A stretch of DNA of 64,000 bases from Chaetomium olivaceum (taxonomy: Eukaryota > Ascomycota > Sordariomycetes > Sordariales > Chaetomiaceae). Within the stretch, counting starts at the first letter, position 1. Each line of letters starts with the position of its first letter. The translations under genes and the position numbers were made by a program. The notes beneath the pieces were generated by a model. It was not told where the DNA came from. It saw only the letters and a list, made by a program, of their open reading frames with translations, and made no database searches. The stretch is taken from NCBI GenBank assembly GCA_039881045.1, contig JAYWVB010000046.1, positions 186,001 through 250,000 on the forward strand, read 5' to 3'. Positions 59,871-64,000 of the stretch are shown here, one piece after another.

Positions 59871-61286
59871 ATGCCGGCCTCCATCGTCGCCGAAATTCGC
59901 CTAGCTCCCGTAGCGTCGGCAACGACTCGGGGGCTCGGGCAAGGCGCCATCAGCTTCCTTCACCCAGGGTACAATGAACCAATTAACGTGCTTTTCCGCA
60001 TGCCACGCGTTGACCATGTTCCCGCGGTAGGCAGCAGCGAGCTGCAATATGGCGTGCATCATCGAACTGCATTGGCGGCGTGCCAAATCGTGGCCAACAA
60101 CGCGTTCGATGGCTTCCTAGCCCTCGACAAGTCCGGTACGAAGGCAGCCAACACGTCAGTCTCACTCGATGGCGTTCTTACGGCCAGCAAATATTATTTT
60201 ATTGTTCCGAGCAGTCCAATAGGCAAGCCAACCTCATTCCTATGTGCTCCCTTGCCCTCTACTGACGGTTTCGCACTAATATAGAGAGGTACCCCATCGT
60301 CTCGTCCTTCCGCGACTGGCAGTTCCCGCACAACCGTATGCCTGACTTCTGGCTGCGGCACGACCAACCCTTGTCTTCCCCATCGCCTTCCCAGCTGCTC
60401 TGCGCTGTAACGGGATATACCTGGGCCGTACAACGCGCGCATCTCATCCCGAGTAACGAGCGGGCTTGGTTTGTACGTAACGGAATGAGCAGGTATGGCG
60501 TCGATACAGTCGTTGACATTGACGATCCAGCCAACTATATCGCACTAAAGTCTGATGTTCATATGTGCTTGGATACATGGGCTTTTGTACTCGTGCCCAA
60601 GGTTCCCGGGGCTCTGTCCGCTACGGGAGCTAACCCGGACCATAACTCTGTGCCCTCCCCCGCAGACGCCACGCAGCAGCAACAACAGCAGCAGCACCAG
60701 GCCGAGTACGCGGTACATATCCTCTGGGGCGGACCCCATGTTCTCGCGCCTGCATCACGACATTCGCCTGCCCCTCTCCCGGCTCGCCAACTGTTCAAGC
60801 GAGTTTCTTTACGCACGCTTCGCCCTCAACATCTTAATGGCCGTCAAGGCGTTCGTGACGGCTGGCCAGCGGCGGCGAGTAGCCCGTTTTATTGTTGTCG
60901 AAGAGAATCGTGGACCGGAGCTCGTAGAAGAGGATCTTGATGGGCCGGCTTTGTTTGCCCTCTACGGAGCCGGGAAGTCTCGGAGCGCGAGCCCGCCAAA
61001 ACGTAAGCGGGAAGAAGGAAGTGGCAGTCGTGGTGGCCAACGGGGTGTGGATGAGGAGGGTTATCTGACCTCGGAAGACGAAGAAGATGACGGTACCGTA
61101 TGGGAAAGGTACGTGGGTGATCTTGAAGAAGAGCAGCGCGGCCGGTCGCGTAAGAGGGCGAGGCGAGGCTCGAGCTCTAATCGCCCCATCGACCACGGCA
61201 AACTGAAAAGGCAGGACCAAAACCAATCCGTTGAAGTTTGGCGCAACGACTTGGCGAGCGCATCTCTTGGTGGTTCTGACCCCTGA
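59871..61286 (+). CDS. HNH_2-type endonuclease domain protein (2 exons, frame break)
   Basis: Fungal proteins of this type carry an HNH nuclease-like fold; their biological role is not established. Exon 1 is 59871-60213 (MPASIVAEIRLAPVASATTR start). A 71-nt intron with a CACTAAT branch site leads to exon 2 at 60285. The motif core is LCAVTGYTWAVQRAHLIPSN, then DDPANYIALKSDVHMCLDTW, which supplies the His, Asn and His of an HNH site. A short poly-Gln run (CAG/CAA at 60673-60701) follows. The original frame then runs out of sense, while the next frame carries the clear continuation FLYARFALNILMAVKAFVTA and a KRKR-containing, acidic, Arg-rich tail. The frame changes close to the GGGG at 60726-60729, by one base removed or two added. 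The repaired protein is about 447-448 aa. The C-terminal basic clusters suggest nuclear location. Confidence 0.85.
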
Positions 61287-62621
61287 CACTTTGAATGGGC
61301 TGGCACCGCATGGGCAAAAGTAGCTGGACTCCAAGCGTAGAAGCTAGAGTTGTAGGAACGAAATATAATTTACCGGAATTCCAAAAAAGCTCTTTTTACT
61401 CGATCTACATTTTTATTACCTGGTTTCTATTTTTCTTATCTCTTCTTCTTTTCTTGTTTTCATTTTTACAAGAACTTCATTTCTTTTGGAGTTTGGCTTT
61501 TTTTGGCCCGAGGATGGCCGTTCTTTCGAATATATTTGTTTGGAAGTGTAATGGCACAACAGATTCTAATCATGTAAACGTTTATCATGTTGGTTAGAAT
61601 ATGTTGCTGAGACGACGGACGCCCTCGCTTGCTCGGTACCTACCTAAGGTAGCTAGGTAAACAGATATCGGAGACCGAAACGTGCAGTGCGATCATGCAG
61701 GATATCAGGCCACCAGGCCGCAAGACTGCCAGACGCGATGATTATGCTAAGTTAAATCGCCTGCTCTCCTCGACATACCTCCTCCATTCTCTTTTCTTTC
61801 TTCGGCCGACCCGTCATCTACCGTTCGTGTAAGTTTCATATCCGCTCCGCCGCGACGCTGATATCTCGATGTTCCGTCCTTTTGCTGGAGATTTTTAAAG
61901 TATGATACTAACTGATAATCGTTTCTTGTGGAGATTGTATCCGACCTCGTCCTCTCTACCAAATCTCATAAGTTCTTGACTGTTAGTTATGAATGATTGA
62001 TTTTAACGACACTGCCCATTACTGCAACAACCCCTGTATCTTGCTGAATGTCCTGCTGATGGATTTTGAAGAAAATGAATCCAAACGACGACTTGTCCCC
62101 GGCCCGGCTCCCTCAACCACCGCCCCTCGGCCGCCACCAACCCCCTTGCCGCGACCACCACGCATCGGGGGTCAGTTAAAGTAGTTCGGCTCCCACATAA
62201 TCACTACGGATGCGGAGTCAGGCATTGCGGAGCACCACTGCACAGTGAGGTATTTTAGGTACTGATGCGGAAGATCAAATTGGAATACCATTACCTCCAC
62301 TCCGCTGGTTGATTGTATTTTGACGCCGAGTCCAGGAAGCTACACATGGTTGATTCGTTGACAGAAAGAACTATGTTTCGTCTTGAATTGGTGATCATAC
62401 TCTTGGTGTTGAAGTCCCCCCCTCACCGAGAGGTATCACCTTCAGTGAACCCCGCTTGGTGCCACATGGATGGATCCGTCACCCGCTCATAGTCGAGAGG
62501 TACGAGGGTACCTGAGGGTAACAGGAGCATGTGGGGAGATGAATGTCTTGGCGGTGAGCTTAGGACGAAAAAGGGAAAAAAGGAGCTCGCCCTTCCGAGA
62601 GGAAGGACAACCGAAATTTCT
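61287..62621. other. Intergenic region, AT-rich 3' flank
   Basis: This is probably the HNH gene 3' untranslated region, with a T-rich tract at 61395-61510. The rest has only short frames. Nothing else is recognised before the tRNA. Confidence 0.5.
62576..62581 (-). terminator. Possible RNA polymerase III terminator (T6)
   Basis: A run of six T on the - strand lies about 40 bases beyond the tRNA-Trp 3' end. It is the first run of more than three T downstream, so it is the likeliest stop for the tRNA transcript. Confidence 0.4.
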
Positions 62622-62693
62622 TGACCCCCACCCGATTTGAACGGATAACCTTTCGATCTGGAGTCGAACGCGCTACCGTTGCGCCAGAGGGCC
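62622..62693 (-). tRNA. tRNA-Trp (anticodon CCA)
   Basis: The 72-nt sequence folds as a full cloverleaf without an intron. The acceptor arm is GGCCCTC with GGGGGTC (two G-U pairs), the D arm GCGC/GCGC has loop AACGGTA, the anticodon stem is TTCGA/TCGAA with loop CTCCAGA (anticodon CCA), the variable loop has five bases, and the T arm is ATCCG/CGGGT with loop TTCAAAT. The discriminator base is A and CCA is not encoded. GGCGCAACGGTAGCGC serves as the A box and GGTTATCCGTTCAAATC covers the B box. Confidence 0.95.
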
Positions 62694-63537
62694 TGTTTGC
62701 TTGTTGAATATCCTGTTCCTGGATGGCGTTGAAGAAGGAAGTTTGTCCTGGAGGTGAGTTTCAGCCAAGTTCAGCCCCTTTTTGTCGTAACGACAGACGA
62801 ACAACCAGCATCACCAAATCAGATCCTAGCGTTCAAGCTTCCCTTACCTACCCCTCTCCCTTCTCACGTTTTACATTGCTTTCAATTGTACTTGTGAGCA
62901 TCCAACTGTTTCTTGCAACCGTCCAGCCCGTGAACCGTTGCCGGTCTTGCGGAGAGTGACTATCGGGATTAGGGTTAATAGGGAGACCCTCGACCCCTGA
63001 AACTGCATCGAAATACTCCTGCTCACGTTATGTTTGATGTCTTCGTATTCTGAACTTGGTCTGGGGGACTACGGCATCTATCGGCGTCGGAACTGTTTTT
63101 GCATCGGGTCCATTTTCGATGGAGGTGCAGCTTTTCCGATGCACTGCAGGGCCGCGTTCCCAGGGCTTGTGGCTTTCGAGATTGAAGGAGGACTTTTGCA
63201 CGTGTCTAAGTAGTTATTCGGCCATCTCATTAGTTTAGTTCTCAATCTCGGGACCATGCTTGATGTGGCTTTTTTCTGGATGATTGCAATTCGAGGGATT
63301 TATACACGCTCTCTATTCCCCTCGGCAGCACGGTATGCCACGGGACACAAAGCAACTGGTAAGCTGGTAGGTTCTTTGATGTTTCTCTAATCCATCTCCA
63401 GACTTCATGCTCGCAGGCTCTATATGTAATCCATCTCCCTGACTTCAACTGCGTTCAAAAAATGGACCTGAATCAAGACCATCACCCTCAAGGTCGTTCA
63501 CCATGAGCTTCACAGACCACCATGCAAAACCCCACAC
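62694..63537. other. Intergenic region between tRNA-Trp and HIS3
   Basis: No gene is seen. A gattagggttaataggg stretch at about 62968-62984 contains one TTAGGG unit and a near copy. The right end is the 3' flank of HIS3. Confidence 0.5.
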
Positions 63538-64000
63538 CTATACACTCAAAGTCCCCTTCGTACTCGGCACCTCCCCCTCCCGCCCAGCAACGCGGCTCGT
63601 CGCCTGCCGAACAGCAACAGCAAGCGCCTTGAAGGCACTCTCGGCGCGGTGGTGGTCGTTGTCGCCGCGCAGGCAGTCGACGTGCAGGGTGATGCGGGCA
63701 GCGCCGGCAAAGCTCTGGAGGCAGTGCGGGATCATCTCGGTGCTGAGGTCGCCGATCTTCTCGCGCTTGAGCCCCAGGTCGGCGACGCAGAACGGCCGGT
63801 TCGACAGGTCGACCACCGCCCGGCTGAGCGCCTCGTCCAGCGGCGCGTACGCGTACCCGAACCGCGCCAGCCCTGTGGGCGTGCCCAGCGCCTGCGCGAA
63901 GGCGTAGCCTAGCGAGATGCACACGTCTTCGGCGGTGTGGTGTGGTCATCGACTATGTGAACGTCAATATGAGATTTCTTGTGGTTAGGGGAACATGTGA
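63538..64000 (-). CDS. HIS3: Imidazoleglycerol-phosphate dehydratase, 3' part (runs off the edge; frame break)
   Basis: IGPD (EC 4.2.1.19) dehydrates imidazole glycerol phosphate to imidazole acetol phosphate in histidine biosynthesis, using manganese held by conserved His and Glu residues. The visible part covers EDVCISLGYAFAQALGTPTG, RPFCVADLGLKREKIGDLST, the second metal-binding motif DNDHHRAESAFKAL and the terminal VPSTKGTLSV. The first metal motif (DDHHTAED) spans 63927-63951 but is split between frames: the bases read as if two (ac) had been inserted, or one lost, in the CAC-rich stretch at 63936-63945. A possible intron acceptor (cacatag) lies just upstream, so the exon boundary is uncertain. 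The N-terminal half is outside the window. Family identity is secure. Confidence 0.93.

Overview
The window is nuclear DNA of a filamentous ascomycete, most likely a Sordariomycete. The evidence is: genes split by short (50-110 nt) GT...AG introns with CTRAY branch sites; moderately GC-rich coding DNA; Gln-, Pro-, Gly- and Ser-rich protein tails; and a fungal gene set (GT41 O-GlcNAc transferase, Pet127, a fungal HNH_2 protein, SEC23, RPL12, HIS3). I see no operons, transposon genes, CRISPR arrays or secondary-metabolite cluster. The genus is not determined.

Layout. (1) 1.65-5.6 kb, + strand: SEC23 (COPII coat) followed by RPL12 (uL11). (2) 10.3-15.2 kb, +: a four-exon GT41 O-GlcNAc transferase behind a 4.6 kb spacer, with uORFs in its presumed leader. 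(3) 15.2-34.4 kb: about 19 kb holding one recognisable gene, a two-repeat Myb regulator (FlbD/RCA-1-like) at 23.9-24.9 kb, with very long non-coding flanks. (4) 34.4-43 kb, - strand: an unrecognised coiled-coil protein, an NCBP3-type cap-binding protein with repeated KELFP motifs, and an unrecognised protein with an N-terminal Cys/His cluster. (5) 43-48.9 kb: no gene seen. (6) 48.9-61.3 kb: Pet127 (+), rhomboid protease (-), a putative mitochondrial protein (+), a small membrane protein (-) and an HNH_2 nuclease-like protein (+). (7) tRNA-Trp(CCA) on the - strand at 62.6 kb, and the 3' part of HIS3 (-) running off the right edge.

The genes are ordinary, unrelated housekeeping and regulatory genes rather than one system. 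The strongest window-wide signal concerns the sequence itself. Eight of the twelve protein genes (SEC23, Myb, NCBP3, Pet127, rhomboid, the 56.7 kb gene, HNH and HIS3) each contain one clean reading-frame break inside otherwise intact protein, and the N-terminus of a ninth is probably affected. Several breaks lie in C or G runs and are repaired by adding one base. In essential genes such as SEC23 this means consensus indels, not pseudogenes. The most novel-looking protein features are the N-terminal Cys/His cluster of the 41.2-43.0 kb gene and the repeated ELFP motif in the NCBP3 homologue.
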